Assembly (NCBI GenBank): GCA_022842065.1
Contig: JALHQH010000041.1
Location: 42,935-106,934 of the forward strand
Length of the DNA stretch: 64,000 nt
Origin: Caldilineaceae bacterium
Lineage (GTDB): Bacteria > Chloroflexota > Anaerolineae > Caldilineales > Caldilineaceae
Direction of reading: 5' to 3'
Both the position numbers and the translations under genes were made by a program. The notes under the pieces are model-generated. The model did not search any database. It was not told the DNA's origin and saw only the letters and a list, made by a program, of their open reading frames with translations. Positions 1-9,928 of the stretch are shown in pieces; position 1 is the first letter of the stretch; the number at the start of each line of letters is the position of its first letter.

Positions 1-261
1 AATCGACTCTTTGAGCTCGGCTTCAATGCGGTCGTGGTTGCTGCGTTTGTTGAGCCCATCGGGCAGGGAGAGATGGCCACTCATACTGGCGACGGCCAGG
101 CCGTTGGCTTTGGCCAGCGCCATAATTTCCGTAAAGTTGGCTGGGCGTCCCCACAGTTCAATGGCTGCATAGCCAATCTCCGCGGCGGTTTTGGCCAGAT
201 CAGCCAGTTGCATGGTGGCGGGCATAAAGAGTGGGTAACAGATCGATTGTTTGATGGGCAT
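1..261 (-). CDS. Sugar phosphate isomerase/hydroxypyruvate isomerase-like TIM-barrel protein, N-terminal part (cut by window edge)
   Basis: The minus-strand frame is open from ATG at 261 to the window edge and gives 87 residues. The start MPIKQSICYPLF, followed by ADLAKTAAEIGYAAIELWG and then GLAVASMSGH, is the beta-alpha pattern of the AP-endonuclease-2/xylose-isomerase-like fold used by hydroxypyruvate isomerases and sugar phosphate isomerase/epimerases. An AAGGA box lies about 8 bases upstream of the ATG, which supports this start. It is divergent from the SDR gene that starts at 605. The metal-binding and catalytic residues of this fold lie further on and are outside the window, so the substrate cannot be judged. 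The family call comes from recognising the N-terminal pattern only. Confidence 0.75.
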   Translation of the reverse strand, partial: MPIKQSICYPLFMPATMQLADLAKTAAEIGYAAIELWGRPANFTEIMALAKANGLAVASMSGHLSLPDGLNKRSNHDRIEAELKESI

Positions 262-274
262 GGTTGGTTCCTTG

Positions 275-302
275 GTGATACGTGATACGTGAAACGTGAT
301 TA
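275..302. repeat. Four tandem 7-mers (GTGATAC-type) in a 5' leader
   Basis: Four adjacent heptamers read GTGATAC, GTGATAC, GTGAAAC and GTGATTA. They lie just upstream of the minus-strand isomerase-like gene. No function is apparent. The array is another short-tandem-repeat leader in this genome, different in sequence from the GGTTGG-type arrays further right. Confidence 0.6.
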
Positions 303-420
303 GGTGATTCGTACGGTATATCATAGAGGAGCGGCTTTGCCAAGTTGCTTTGGGCTATACTAGGGCAATCGTGTCTAAATTGCCTATCTGTAGAAACCCA
401 CCGCAGCAGGTTGACTGCCT

Positions 421-470
421 AGTGCGTTTTAACGCACTTCTGCGTATCAGCCAGTGGTTTCAACCACTGG
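421..470. repeat. Two consecutive perfect hairpins
   Basis: Positions 421-438 form a perfect palindrome (AGTGCGTT, 2-base loop, AACGCACT). Positions 451-470 form a second one (CCAGTGGTT, TC, AACCACTGG). They sit in the 343-base gap between divergent genes. They resemble REP-like or terminator-like hairpins, but neither gene ends here, so a terminator role is unlikely. Confidence 0.6.
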
Positions 471-483
471 GCTTAGGGCTTGT

Positions 484-512
484 TTGACATGACCTGTAAT
501 GCGCGCTAGCAT
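484..512 (+). promoter_or_regulatory. Sigma-70-type promoter for the SDR gene at 605
   Basis: TTGACA at 484-489 is a perfect -35 box. Exactly 17 bases separate it from TAGCAT at 507-512, which matches four of six positions of the -10 consensus. The predicted transcript would start near 519 and leave a leader of about 85 bases. This rests on sequence match only. Confidence 0.5.
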
Positions 513-604
513 AAGGCCAATCATCCCCTAAGTTGTCCCTGACCCCCAATCATTAACCATTAATTGTTTTCCATTAATTATTATCCAGCCCTGGAGAAGA
601 CTTT

Positions 605-2200
605 ATGCAACTGTTGATTACCGGTGGCGATAGCGCGTTTGCCCGCGCTGTTGCTGTCGCGCTCGCCCCGCATCATGCGGTACGCCTTTTTGATGCCCAC
701 TTTACGACGCCGCCGCCGGCAGGAGTGGCTCAACTTAGCGGTGATCTACGTGAGCCTCATGATGTGGCCCCTGCCGTAGCTGGTGTGGATGCGATTCTGC
801 ATCTCGCTACGCTAGGCCAGGTGCAAACAACAGGGCTTGACGCGGTCACGGTACTGGATTACGCCAGCCGCGGGGCTTTTGTGCTCATGAATGCCGCCCG
901 TGAAGCTGGGGTAGGACGCGTGATTGTCGGTAGTACGTTGGCCCTTTTTGACCGTTTGCCCCACCATTGGCAAGTCAACGAAGAGTGGCGCCCGCGACCG
1001 GAGCCGACCCTAGCGCAACTAGCCCCTTGGGTGACCGAACTTTCCTGCCGTGAGAGTGCCCGTGTCGGTACCATGTTGGTGCTCTGTCTACGCTTTGGTC
1101 AGATCGTCGATGAAGATCAATCGTCAACCCAACCCTATGACCGCCGCTGGTTACACCTGCAAGATGCGATCCACGGCATTGAATGTGCCCTCGTTTATGA
1201 TGAGGGTCGCCGCCCCGATTGGGCCCTCTTTCATATTACGGCCCCTGGTTCCCATGCCAAGATCCGCTTGACCCACGCGGCCAGTGCCAAGCCCGCCTTT
1301 GGTTACCAACCCACCCACGATTTTGCGACCCAAGCGGCAACAGCACCCTTGCCGCCCCGCGATGAGCGTCCCTGGCGCACCATTTTGGCCGCAGTTGCCC
1401 CCATTGTTTCCCAGCCGATCCGCAATGTCGTGATTCTCGGCGCTGGTGGCCCCATGGGCGCGGTGACCACCCAGGAATTACTCTCCTCCTATACGCTGCG
1501 GGTTACCGATGTGCGGCCATTGGCGATGATTGCCGCCGAAGCAAAGCCGCAAGCCCCTGGCGCGCCGCTGCCCATTCCGGTCAGCGCGCCCCACGCCGAA
1601 GCGCAGGTCGATGTGCGCGATCCGGCGCAGGTTTTACAGGCTTGTGCCGGCATGGACGCGATTATCAACTGCACCGTGGTCCGGCCTCATCCAGTGGATG
1701 CCTTCCTGGTCAATACGATTGGGGCCTATAATGTGATGATCGCAGCGGTGGCCTACGGCATTCGGCGTGTCGTCCATACGGGGCCGCTGGTCCAACATCT
1801 GCGCGGCTTTGGCGACTATAGCTGGGACTATGATCTGCCGGTGGATGCCCCGGGGCGCGGCTTTGACCATCTTTACATTCACTCCAAGTTTCTGGGCCAG
1901 GAGATCTGCCGGGTCTTTGCCGAATATTATGACCTGGAGGTGCCGGTGCTGCTCTTCTGTGCCCTCTACAATCAGGAAGTGATTAAAGATGGGTATAGTC
2001 TCTTTACCATCTCGTGGGCCGATACGGGGCGGGCCTTGCGCCGTGCTCTGGAAGTAACCTCACTGCCTTCGCCTTATGAAATGGTCAATATTAGTGCAGA
2101 TCTGCCCCATGCGCGGTTTGACCATCGCAAGGCGCACTGGCTATTGGATTGGCAGCCACGGGATGAGCTGCGGACATTTTGGCAGGATGAGGGGGCATAA
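605..2200 (+). CDS. NAD-dependent epimerase/dehydratase family protein with two tandem Rossmann domains
   Basis: This 531-residue protein consists of two extended-SDR-like halves. The N-terminal half begins MQLLITGGDSAFARAV; the glycine positions of the TGxxGxxG nucleotide motif are partly lost and no YxxxK is visible in it. The second half starts near residue 273 with VVILGAGGPMG, an intact GxxGxxG motif, and carries YIHSK (YxxxK) near residue 423, so catalysis most likely resides there. Ordinary SDR epimerases have one such domain in 310-350 residues. GGAG sits about nine bases before the ATG and a good promoter lies upstream. The substrate is unknown; nucleotide sugar or another hydroxyl compound are both possible. 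No metabolic partner is adjacent. Confidence 0.75.
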   Translation: MQLLITGGDSAFARAVAVALAPHHAVRLFDAHFTTPPPAGVAQLSGDLREPHDVAPAVAGVDAILHLATLGQVQTTGLDAVTVLDYASRGAFVLMNAAREAGVGRVIVGSTLALFDRLPHHWQVNEEWRPRPEPTLAQLAPWVTELSCRESARVGTMLVLCLRFGQIVDEDQSSTQPYDRRWLHLQDAIHGIECALVYDEGRRPDWALFHITAPGSHAKIRLTHAASAKPAFGYQPTHDFATQAATAPLPPRDERPWRTILAAVAPIVSQPIRNVVILGAGGPMGAVTTQELLSSYTLRVTDVRPLAMIAAEAKPQAPGAPLPIPVSAPHAEAQVDVRDPAQVLQACAGMDAIINCTVVRPHPVDAFLVNTIGAYNVMIAAVAYGIRRVVHTGPLVQHLRGFGDYSWDYDLPVDAPGRGFDHLYIHSKFLGQEICRVFAEYYDLEVPVLLFCALYNQEVIKDGYSLFTISWADTGRALRRALEVTSLPSPYEMVNISADLPHARFDHRKAHWLLDWQPRDELRTFWQDEGA

Positions 2201-2391
2201 GCAGATAGGCTGTAAGGTCTGCATCGCTGTTGTGCAAACTTTATGCTGTTTTTTGGTGATTATGTAAGTTTTCCCTCACTTGACGAAGTGTCTATCCGGG
2301 GGTATAGTGTATGTGTTAGTTTTATGCCTATACATCATGTGTTCATTATGCCCCTGCTGGCGATAAGGCTTGTCGCCACATGAACGCTGAC

Positions 2392-2616
2392 TCAGCGCCA
2401 TGTTTGTTGAACGTCTATTCGTTTGCGTTCCTTAAAATCGTGATGCTCCCAACCATTGGTAACAATGGTTAAGTGATCAAAACCCCGGCCATCTTTACTG
2501 CATAAGCTGAAATCACAGCGATGCAACTTGATTTGGTCGACAAAAGTGTGATTGTTTTGAACCGCTGCTGCTTTCGCTGACCAAATGACGCGTTGTCGAT
2601 AAACGTAGATAAACAA
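2392..2616 (-). CDS. Hypothetical protein, doubtful 74-residue ORF
   Basis: The open frame begins at a TTG and has no visible Shine-Dalgarno. The product is rich in Asp, His, Lys and Arg in its second half (CSKDGRGFDHLTIVTNGWEHH) and does not look like translated non-coding DNA, but I do not recognise the family. It could be a gene remnant. No neighbour suggests a function, and the next gene is divergent. Confidence 0.25.
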   Translation of the reverse strand: MFIYVYRQRVIWSAKAAAVQNNHTFVDQIKLHRCDFSLCSKDGRGFDHLTIVTNGWEHHDFKERKRIDVQQTWR

Positions 2617-2678
2617 CGTGTCGCACCCATGTTTGCTTGCGGTCTCTCTGGCGCTAATGCCTATCGCAAAAAGCTGGA

Positions 2679-2775
2679 TTTGCAGACCGATGTATACTAG
2701 CGGTTGTCAACAGTTAGCCTTTTCGACACGAGTCAAAAGGTTAACTGTTGACAGCGCCCAGTATATCTGCGCAAA
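2679..2775. repeat. Imperfect palindrome with TGTCAACAG cores upstream of vapBC
   Basis: The inner arms 2705-2723 and 2735-2753 are 19 bases with one mismatch and an 11-base loop. The complementarity continues outward with gaps through TATACT/AGTATA to TTTGC/GCAAA. The same TGTCAACAG core occurs in the MITE-like element at 7062-7235. The position, about 75 bases before the antitoxin start, would also suit an autoregulatory operator bound by the AbrB-type antitoxin. Confidence 0.65.
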
Positions 2776-2806
2776 AGCACGCCTGCTTTTCAAAGCGAGC
2801 ACACTT

Positions 2807-2815
2807 AAGGAGGAG
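2807..2815 (+). promoter_or_regulatory. Strong ribosome-binding site fixing the GTG start of the antitoxin
   Basis: AAGGAGGAG ends 11 bases before GTG at 2827. It is close to a perfect anti-16S match and decides the start codon. Confidence 0.8.
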
Positions 2816-2826
2816 AAAAGGTTCCC

Positions 2827-3096
2827 GTGTTCGAGATAACATATACAGGAGCGGATGTCGTGATTCCCAAAGACACAATCGAAGACCAACTCGGTTATCG
2901 TCCTGGTGATAAATTACGTGTGCTCATCCACGGTAAGGTAAAATTGGTCCCTGTGCTGCGTCTGCCCGATGATACCGCCCGTCTGCGTGCGGGGCTTGAT
3001 GCAATGGCCGGCAGTTGGTCAGCGGATGATGTCGAACAGTTTCATAAGTTGCGCCAGGAGTTGTGGGCTGAATGGCAGATTCGCGAATCTGTGTAG
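2827..3096 (+). CDS. AbrB/MazE-type (VapB-like) antitoxin
   Basis: This 89-residue protein begins at GTG behind a strong Shine-Dalgarno. The N-terminal ~45 residues have the swapped-hairpin AbrB pattern: short strands, then VVIPKDTIEDQLGYRPGDKL and a basic strand. The acidic, helical C-terminal half (SADDVEQFHKLRQELW) is typical of the toxin-neutralising tail. Its 3' end overlaps the start of the PIN-domain gene by 25 bases, the usual antitoxin-first arrangement. By family knowledge it would bind DNA in its own promoter, where the palindrome at 2679-2775 is a candidate operator. Confidence 0.8.
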   Translation: MFEITYTGADVVIPKDTIEDQLGYRPGDKLRVLIHGKVKLVPVLRLPDDTARLRAGLDAMAGSWSADDVEQFHKLRQELWAEWQIRESV

Positions 3097-3476
3097 ATAC
3101 CGACATCGTTATCGATTATCTACAAGGCAAGCCAGACGCGTTTGTCAATGCGGTGCTGCGCTTCGATGCCTATATTACCTCGGTTACGCTCTTTGAATTA
3201 GAGTCAGTGGCGTCACTCTCCACTCGCCAGACGCAACTCCTCTATCAGGTTTACCTTGCCGTCAATACATTGCCTTTTAACGATGAAGCGGCGCGCCATG
3301 CGGCCCGGATTATCAAAGAACATCGCGCCAACGAACGGCAGATTGGCCTCAATGATGCGTTGGTTGCCGGGATCTGTATTGCTAGCCAAGTACCCTTGTT
3401 GACGCGCAAGACCCGGAGTTTTCGTCATGTTGACGACTTGCAATTGATTACTCCAGAAGATCTGGCGGAGATTTAA
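3072..3476 (+). CDS. PIN-domain ribonuclease toxin (VapC-like)
   Basis: The 134-residue length is normal for VapC toxins. Acidic PIN residues are visible at D9 (CVDTDIVIDYL), E42 (TLFELESVA) and D95 (GLNDALVAG), followed by the TRKTRSF segment near the C-terminus that usually carries the last metal-site region. Members of this family are Mg-dependent endoribonucleases that cleave tRNA, rRNA or mRNA and are held inactive by the adjacent antitoxin. The start at 3072 lies inside the antitoxin gene, so translation is probably coupled. The next gene begins three bases after the stop but is functionally unrelated. Confidence 0.85.
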   Translation: MADSRICVDTDIVIDYLQGKPDAFVNAVLRFDAYITSVTLFELESVASLSTRQTQLLYQVYLAVNTLPFNDEAARHAARIIKEHRANERQIGLNDALVAGICIASQVPLLTRKTRSFRHVDDLQLITPEDLAEI

Positions 3477-3479
3477 GCG

Positions 3480-5330
3480 ATGCGCTCCCTATCACGCCTG
3501 TTTGTGATACTTTTTGCCGCGCCTGTACTACTTTGGGCGTTGACCTCTACCACAGTGGCTGCGCAGCAAACACTCCCCCTGCCAACTGCCCTGCCTTTGC
3601 CCACGCCGGCCACCGCACCAGCGACCACACCCATCATTGCGCAAATTCACTTTCAAAGCTATGCCGCCTTACAGGCCCTAACCACCCAAGTTGATGTGTG
3701 GGAGGTGCAGCATAGCCAGACCCCAGGGCAAGGCTATGTGGTTGCGCTCTTGCCGGCGGCACAGCAAGCCGCGCTGCGCGCGCAGGGCTATCGGCTGGTG
3801 GTTGATGCGTCAAGGTCTGCCCTGTTGGCTTGGCAGCCGGCGCGTTCGGCCCAACAAAGTGCCGGCATTCCCGGCTTCCCCTGTTACCGCACGGTGGAAG
3901 AGACCTATACCGCGCTCGCCCAATTGGCCACTGCCCATCCTACCTTGGCGCAATGGCAGGATATTGGTGATAGTTGGGATAAGGTGACCCCTGCTGACGC
4001 TGCCGGCTATGACCTGATGGCGTTGGTCCTCACCAACCGGGCCCGACCTGGTCCGAAACCGGTCTTCTTGCTCATTGCCGCCATCCATGCGCGCGAATTC
4101 ACCACCGCGGAAGTAGCCACGCGTTTTGGTGAATATCTGATCGAAAATTACGGTACGGACGGTGACATTACCCATCTGCTCGATACCACCGAAATTCATA
4201 TTGTGCCACAGGCAAACCCTGATGGGCGCAAACGGGCCGAGGGCGTGGTCTACTGGCGCAAAAATACGAACCGCAACAGTTGTACCAATGAGAACCCTTT
4301 TTTCTCTTACTATGGGATTGATCTGAACCGCAATAGCAGCTTTAAGTGGGGTGCTTGTGAAGGTAGCGGCTGCTCCACTGCCCAAGGCTGTTTAGACACC
4401 TATCGGGGCTCTGTCCCCGCTTCCGAACCGGAAACGCAGGCCCTTGAAAGCTATATGCGCACCATTTTTGCTGATCAGCGGGGCGAACTCGATACCGATG
4501 CTGCGCCGACGGATGCCAGCGGCTTGCTGATCTCACTCCACAGTTACGGCGGGCAAGTGCTCTTCCCCTGGGGTTGGCGGCCCATCCCCAGCCCGAATCA
4601 CAGCGCATTGGAGACCCTTGGGCGCAAATTTGGTTACTTTACCGGCTATGAGGTCTGTCAAGCCGGCGAACCGGGTTGTATCTATCAGACCGACGGGACG
4701 ACCGATGATTGGGCCTATGGTGAATTGGGGATCGCGGCCTATACCTTTGAGCTAGGGACGGCCTTTTTTGAGCAATGTACCTATTTCGAAGAAGAGATTA
4801 TCGATGATGAAATCGCCGCGCTGCTCTATGCCGCCAAAGTCGCCGGACAACCCTATCAATTGCCGGCTGGCCCAGAGACGCTTGATATCACCATGACCCT
4901 GATCACGAACACGGTTGCGCTGTCGGTCGCCAACGCACTGCCGGCGGCTGGGGCTCAACCACTACTGCGGATCCGGGCCACCGCCAATGATACGCGCTAC
5001 GCCAGCAAAGGCTGGGGCATTGAGGCCAGCCAGGTCATCAGCGCTGCCCGGTTGACCCTTACCGGCCCCTTGCCCCTGACCACCACGCTGGTCTACACGA
5101 TGACTGCGGTCGATGGCCAGTTTGACAGCAATGTGGAGACCGTAGAGCAGTTACTGCCTTTGCCGACTGACCCCACGGTGACTTATCAAGCCCGCATTGA
5201 GAGCCAGGATGCTAATGGCCAGTGGGGTGCCGCCACTGCGGCCTTGATTGTGCAGCCCCCACCCACCGACGAACCACCAACAGAAGAGCCGCGGCGCAAT
5301 ACTGTTTATTTACCCTTGATCGCCCAGTAA
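3480..5330 (+). CDS. Secreted M14 zinc carboxypeptidase with YLPLI C-terminal tail
   Basis: This 616-residue protein has an N-terminal signal peptide (LSRLFVILFAAPVLLWALTS) and a Pro/Thr linker. An M14 peptidase domain spans roughly residues 135-460. Zinc ligands are H203 and E206 in HAREFTTAE and H354 in LISLHSYGG. NPDGR and LNRNSS segments suit the substrate-carboxylate and Arg sites, and E424 in TFELG is the expected general base. After it come about 130 residues of beta-rich Ig-like sequence, a Pro/Glu linker and the tail NTVYLPLIAQ. Members remove C-terminal residues from proteins outside the cell. GGAG lies before the ATG. It follows the toxin gene by three bases, which may be accidental. 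Confidence 0.88.
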   Translation: MRSLSRLFVILFAAPVLLWALTSTTVAAQQTLPLPTALPLPTPATAPATTPIIAQIHFQSYAALQALTTQVDVWEVQHSQTPGQGYVVALLPAAQQAALRAQGYRLVVDASRSALLAWQPARSAQQSAGIPGFPCYRTVEETYTALAQLATAHPTLAQWQDIGDSWDKVTPADAAGYDLMALVLTNRARPGPKPVFLLIAAIHAREFTTAEVATRFGEYLIENYGTDGDITHLLDTTEIHIVPQANPDGRKRAEGVVYWRKNTNRNSCTNENPFFSYYGIDLNRNSSFKWGACEGSGCSTAQGCLDTYRGSVPASEPETQALESYMRTIFADQRGELDTDAAPTDASGLLISLHSYGGQVLFPWGWRPIPSPNHSALETLGRKFGYFTGYEVCQAGEPGCIYQTDGTTDDWAYGELGIAAYTFELGTAFFEQCTYFEEEIIDDEIAALLYAAKVAGQPYQLPAGPETLDITMTLITNTVALSVANALPAAGAQPLLRIRATANDTRYASKGWGIEASQVISAARLTLTGPLPLTTTLVYTMTAVDGQFDSNVETVEQLLPLPTDPTVTYQARIESQDANGQWGAATAALIVQPPPTDEPPTEEPRRNTVYLPLIAQ

Positions 5331-5373
5331 CATTTTATGACAGGAAGCAGAGCGGCCTTTGGTCAGAACGTAT

Positions 5374-6891
5374 TTACTGCGCTTCGTTCACCACTTGATC
5401 TTCTAACACCGCGCCATCAGCGATCCAATAAGGGGTGACGCCCTGGTTGACAATGCGTACCTTGCCGCGGATGACAATATCCCGCCCAAAATAGACATCG
5501 CCTTCCACACGTAGCTCTGTGCAATCAAGCAGGGAAGGCGCGCCATGCGGGAAACGTTTGCGCATCTCATCAATTAACCCATAGTAGCGATCATCGAGCA
5601 GCACCAACGGGATGCCCTGGTGGCCCCGGTGGGCACGCTGTGGGTTTTCGACCAAATGGCGCTCGCCATTGAGCACATAGGCATCGGACCAGAGCACAAG
5701 CAGGTCATTATTCTTCTTGACTGGTGCAAAACGGCTGCGATCAACGGCCAGGGCTTGCGCACCAGCAAAGCTGGCAATGGCTGAACCCATGGCCGTTTCC
5801 AGTTGATAGACGCGTGGTGAATCGGGTTGCGTGGGATCGACGGGCTTTTCGTTGCGGATCAGTGGTAAGCCGAGGATGCCGTTGCGTTCGTCGAGAACTT
5901 GTTGCAAGGTGGGTAGATGTACCCATAGATTGTTGGTGTTGAAATAGCGATAGCGGGTAATGTCCTGGAAGGCGTCAAGTTCACTCTCGGCACATTGTGC
6001 AATCTCGCGTAGAATCAACTGGCCATCAGGGCGTTGGGCTAAATGGCCCCCTTTGCGGTCGGCCGCTGTGCGCGCGGCGACCTCCATCAAGAATGGCAGT
6101 TTGGCGGTGGCCAGATAACCCAAAATACTAAGATCAAGCGTTGCGCCCAGATTGTCGGCGTTGCTGACAAAGGCATATTCGTAGCCCTGGGCCAGCAGTT
6201 GCGCCAGCATGCCGCTGGTGGTCAGCGCGGCATAGATATCGCCATGACCGGGCGGGCACCACTCTTTGGCCGGATCGGCCGGCCACTTAGCGGGGAGCAG
6301 CGTCTCTTTGAGGATCTTTGGTTCTTTGTGTTGCAAAAAACTGCTGGCTAACTGCTGTTCAAATTCACTGTGCGCGGCCAGCGCCGCCTCAGTCGCATGC
6401 TCGGTGCTAAAACTATTCATCAGCAAGAGGGGAATGCGAGCCTGATGGCGCTTGCGCAGGTGGAGTACCTGTTCCACAATAATATCGAGAAAGCGTAGCC
6501 CATCTTTCACCGGCAGCAGTGACTTCGGTCCCTGCATCCCCATACTTGTGCCCAAGCCACCGTTGAGTTTAATCACCACTACCCGATCCAGCAACTTTGT
6601 GCCTGCTGTGGCCAAGGTCGGTGCTAATCCGGCCAGGGTCGGCAGATCGGCCGTGGGCAGTGCTTCGGCATTCGGAATAAAGCCGGTTGCCCCCGCGCCT
6701 AATTGGGTATAGTAATGGCAAAAGAGATCGATCATCAGTCCCGGTAACTTGGCGTTTTGCATCTTGGTCACAAACGCCTGCACCGAGCTTGTTTTCAACT
6801 CTGGCACCGCAACTCGATTCTGGTTTATTTTGTCAAGACCATAGGCGGCCTGGCCGGGTAACGGCGGCTTGCGGTCAACGGTTTGTAGCAT
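5374..6891 (-). CDS. UTP--glucose-1-phosphate uridylyltransferase (UDPGP/UGP2 family)
   Basis: The product is a 505-residue enzyme of the eukaryotic-like UDPGP family, which makes UDP-glucose or a similar UDP-sugar from UTP and a sugar-1-phosphate. The defining nucleotide-binding segment KLNGGLGTSMGMQGPKSLL is near residues 110-130. An FVSNADNLGAT segment (uridine and metal site) and a C-terminal left-handed beta-helix stretch (VEGDVYFGRDIVIRGKVRIV) follow. The start was set to ATG at 6891 because AAGGAG at 6901-6906 is ideally spaced; the longer frame to 6987 has an unlikely Pro/Ala-rich extension. UDP-sugar supply could serve the glycosyltransferases at 29-36 kb, but there is no physical linkage to show this. 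Confidence 0.88.
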   Translation of the reverse strand: MLQTVDRKPPLPGQAAYGLDKINQNRVAVPELKTSSVQAFVTKMQNAKLPGLMIDLFCHYYTQLGAGATGFIPNAEALPTADLPTLAGLAPTLATAGTKLLDRVVVIKLNGGLGTSMGMQGPKSLLPVKDGLRFLDIIVEQVLHLRKRHQARIPLLLMNSFSTEHATEAALAAHSEFEQQLASSFLQHKEPKILKETLLPAKWPADPAKEWCPPGHGDIYAALTTSGMLAQLLAQGYEYAFVSNADNLGATLDLSILGYLATAKLPFLMEVAARTAADRKGGHLAQRPDGQLILREIAQCAESELDAFQDITRYRYFNTNNLWVHLPTLQQVLDERNGILGLPLIRNEKPVDPTQPDSPRVYQLETAMGSAIASFAGAQALAVDRSRFAPVKKNNDLLVLWSDAYVLNGERHLVENPQRAHRGHQGIPLVLLDDRYYGLIDEMRKRFPHGAPSLLDCTELRVEGDVYFGRDIVIRGKVRIVNQGVTPYWIADGAVLEDQVVNEAQ

Positions 6892-7054
6892 GCTCGTAAG
6901 CTCCTTGTCTATTGCGTACTTGCCAGGGGAGTGGGCAGTGGCGCAGGTGGGTTCGGCGCGCCTGCTCAATGGCGCGCCGAATGGCATATTTCCTTACGAG
7001 CAATCCTACAACAAAAACTGTAAAAAGAGCCTTACAACCAATTGACAATTTTTC

Positions 7055-7242
7055 TTAAGGTCTGATGTTACGCAGGTCAGTCCTTAAGCGCGCTGTCAAC
7101 AGATTTTGAGAACGGATTTAGCAGAGGGCATGAACCAAATCCGTTCTTGGGTAGCTGGTAGAACGGATTTTGGTAAGGTGAATCCGTTCAATCTGTTCTC
7201 AGAATCTGTTGACAGTGTCGTCTGCGTAACATGAGTTAAGGT
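7055..7242. mobile_element. MITE-like non-autonomous element with 14-bp TIRs and 7-bp direct repeats
   Basis: The element body runs 7062-7235 (174 bp). Its ends are CTGATGTTACGCAG and, as reverse complement, CTCATGTTACGCAG: 14-bp terminal inverted repeats with one mismatch. The heptamer TTAAGGT flanks both sides (7055-7061 and 7236-7242), as expected for a target-site duplication. The interior is built from nested palindromes: CTGTCAACAG/CTGTTGACAG near both ends, and two GAACGGATT/AATCCGTTC hairpins in the centre. There is no transposase. It sits between two minus-strand genes, downstream of the gamma-glutamyltransferase, and would form a strong RNA structure if transcribed. Confidence 0.8.
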
Positions 7243-7248
7243 GGCGGT

Positions 7249-8922
<1,674 letters not shown>

Positions 8923-8931
8923 AGAAGCTCC

Positions 8932-8958
8932 TGGTTGGTTAGATGGTTGGTTGGTCGT
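8932..8958. repeat. GGTTGGTTAG-type short tandem repeat
   Basis: The plus strand reads TGGTTGGTTAGATGGTTGG and is followed by another GTTGG. It lies immediately upstream of the gamma-glutamyltransferase ribosome-binding site. It belongs to the same repeat family as the arrays at 27184, 33916, 44103 and 60062. Confidence 0.6.
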
Positions 8959-9145
8959 CAGTCGTCGAGCGTCGGTTGTGGGGGCACTGGGCGCGCCGGT
9001 TGGCTTCATCGTATAAAGAAAGTCGCCTTCATCATATAAAAGAGTTGAGCTTGTGTCCAATCGGTATTTTCCGGGATAGGCGTCGCGTGCCCCAGCGCTA
9101 CCGATTTTTTTGTTATTCGGTTGAGGCTGCGGTAGACTATGCCCT

Positions 9146-9928
9146 ATGAGTATCTTGATTGACTATGTCGCTAACTACGCGCCGTGGATCTACTTTATCT
9201 GTGGCGTGGTTGCTTTATTTCAGATGTATCGTACCTGGCATGTGCGCGCCGAGCGCCGCCAGGCTGTCTTTTCGTTGGAACGCGAAAAGGCGGTCCGTGA
9301 TTTGAATAGCATCTTTTCCACGGCCATGTTGCTGCTGCTGATCATGGGCATCACCTATTTTACCAGTACGACCCTGGTAAAGGCACTCGAACCCTTTGTC
9401 GAGGAAGCGATCAACCCCTCACCAGCCTTTAACTTTGTGCCAACACCAACGAACACCCCGCTGCCGGTGACGCCAACTTCGGCCGTGGCACCGACGCCGG
9501 TGCTCTTTGTCACCCCTGGGTTGACGGTGACCATTCAACCTGAACTTGTCCTGACGCCACCTGGATTGGCCGTGGAGACGCCGGTGCCGACCGCGACCCC
9601 GGCCCCGATTGTGGCCGTGGCCGCCTGTGCCGATCCAAATGCGGCGATTCTGCGGCCTGGCATGAATGAGACGGTGCGGGGCACGTTGACGGTGGTGGGG
9701 AGCGCAACGCGTGATGCCTTTCAATATTACAAAATTGAATATGCACCCGCTGGTACCGCCAATTTTACCTATCTCACCGGCGATAGTAATCCAGTCGTTA
9801 ACGGTTTCCTGGCCAACATTGATACGGCGGCCTTGGGTAACGGTGGCTGGACCTTGCGCCTGGTCGTTGTCGATCAGACGGGTAATTACAACGAACCCTG
9901 TCAGGTCACCATCTTTGTTGAAAATTGA
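9146..9928 (+). CDS. Membrane-anchored protein with Pro/Thr linker and Ig-like extracellular domain
   Basis: This 260-residue protein has two hydrophobic segments at about residues 6-27 and 54-74, with a charged, Arg-rich loop between them. A Pro/Thr/Val linker follows (about 95-165). The C-terminal ~90 residues are beta-rich, beginning with ILRPGMNETVRGTLTVVGSA and ending in a VDQTGNYNEPCQVTIFVE strand, which resembles Ig/FN3-type surface modules. Function is not recognised. It begins a run of three plus-strand envelope-associated genes (to 14414) and may be co-transcribed with them. The ribosome-binding site is weak. Confidence 0.65.
   Translation: MSILIDYVANYAPWIYFICGVVALFQMYRTWHVRAERRQAVFSLEREKAVRDLNSIFSTAMLLLLIMGITYFTSTTLVKALEPFVEEAINPSPAFNFVPTPTNTPLPVTPTSAVAPTPVLFVTPGLTVTIQPELVLTPPGLAVETPVPTATPAPIVAVAACADPNAAILRPGMNETVRGTLTVVGSATRDAFQYYKIEYAPAGTANFTYLTGDSNPVVNGFLANIDTAALGNGGWTLRLVVVDQTGNYNEPCQVTIFVEN

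Larger units (their letters stand above)
2201..2826. other. 626-base gap before the toxin-antitoxin pair
   Basis: The gap holds one weak minus-strand ORF (2394-2616, listed separately) and a long imperfect palindrome at 2679-2775. The leftmost 190 bases are T-rich, and a small CACTT/AAGTG hairpin lies near 2278-2291. No convincing gene or RNA was seen in the remainder. Confidence 0.5.

Noticed and set aside
3810..4385. 191-residue minus-strand ORF across the carboxypeptidase gene
   Set aside because: It is the antisense shadow of a gene with clear zinc-peptidase motifs and has no recognisable domain.
6892..6987. N-terminal extension of the uridylyltransferase to 6987
   Set aside because: The extension has no family match and an ideally spaced AAGGAG sits before the ATG at 6891.
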